A DNA stretch of 5,687 nucleotides from Thermoplasmata archaeon (GTDB lineage: Archaea > Thermoplasmatota > Thermoplasmata > SG8-5): assembly GCA_030655715.1 (NCBI GenBank), contig JAUSPR010000181.1:1-5687 (forward strand). Direction: 5' to 3'. Below, one piece after another: positions 5,617 to 5,687 of the stretch. Both the position numbers and the translations under genes were made by a program. Position 1 is the first letter of the stretch, and every line of letters begins with the position of its first letter. The notes under the pieces were generated by a model. That model saw nothing but the letters and a program-made list of their open reading frames with translations, had not been told where the DNA came from and did no database searches.

Positions 5617-5687
5617 TCAGCAAACCGCCTCGATTTGTGACTCTGCGCCCAATATAGATTGAAGGATAGAGAGTAATTCATCTTGGG
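5617..5687 (-). CDS. Possible C-terminal tail of a convergent gene (cut by right edge)
   Basis: A minus-strand frame enters from the right edge and runs 22 codons to a TGA at 5619-5617. The residues (beginning QDELLSILQSILG) have the pattern of an amphipathic helix, unlike the other two minus frames at this edge. A T-rich stretch (TTTT at 5614-5611) follows the stop, as would suit an archaeal terminator. The piece is too short to assign a family and may be chance. Confidence 0.3.
   Translation of the reverse strand, partial: QDELLSILQSILGAESQIEAVC

Noticed and set aside
1..5687. CRISPR array, tRNA or rRNA gene, insertion sequence
   Set aside because: No spaced direct repeats, cloverleaf-like sequence, rRNA motifs, transposase motifs or terminal repeats were seen on either strand.

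Overview
The window reads as one archaeal locus for uptake of tungstate (or molybdate) and its insertion into the pyranopterin cofactor. Signs of an archaeon are: TATA-type (box A) sequences where promoters should be; purine-rich Shine-Dalgarno sites of the GGAGG/GGTGAT kind; a MoaA N-terminus of the archaeal 'DPFGRPV' type with no Gly-Gly tail; and a MoaC of the 'TVWDMVK' type. A euryarchaeal, perhaps Thermoplasmata-like, host is my guess; the class cannot be fixed from this sequence.

Layout. Seven genes run leftwards (minus strand) in transcription order: tupA (binding protein, start 4653), tupB (permease), tupC (ATPase), moaA, moaC, moaB and moeA, which is cut by the left edge. They are almost gapless: four junctions are overlapping stop/start codons (three ATGA, one TGATG), one has a 1-nt gap and one has 10 nt. 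They are therefore very likely one translationally coupled transcript. Two genes run rightwards (plus strand) from the same intergenic region: a small stand-alone MOSC-domain protein (4744-5178) and a short ModE-type winged-helix regulator (5183-5506). The last ~180 bases hold no complete gene. A short reading frame enters from the right edge on the minus strand and may be the tail of a convergent gene.

Control region. The 90-bp divergent spacer (4654-4743) contains a perfect 9-bp inverted repeat, CGTTATGCA-N6-TGCATAACG (4666-4689), beside an AT-rich element that can be read as a TATA box in both directions. The half-sites resemble those of bacterial ModE. This makes it the prime candidate operator for the ModE-like protein encoded two genes away, and it would cover the expected transcription start of the tup-moa-moe operon.

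How the parts work together. TupABC imports the oxyanion. MoaA and MoaC make cyclic pyranopterin monophosphate from GTP. MoaB adenylylates molybdopterin and MoeA inserts the metal. MoaD, MoaE and MoeB, needed for the dithiolene sulfur step, are not in the window. The regulator has no metal-binding (molybindin/TOBE) domain and the ATPase has no C-terminal regulatory domain, so how metal or cofactor status reaches the operator is open. The co-transcribed MOSC protein is an attractive but untested candidate sensor. The individual genes are well-known families; the regulatory arrangement is the most interesting part.
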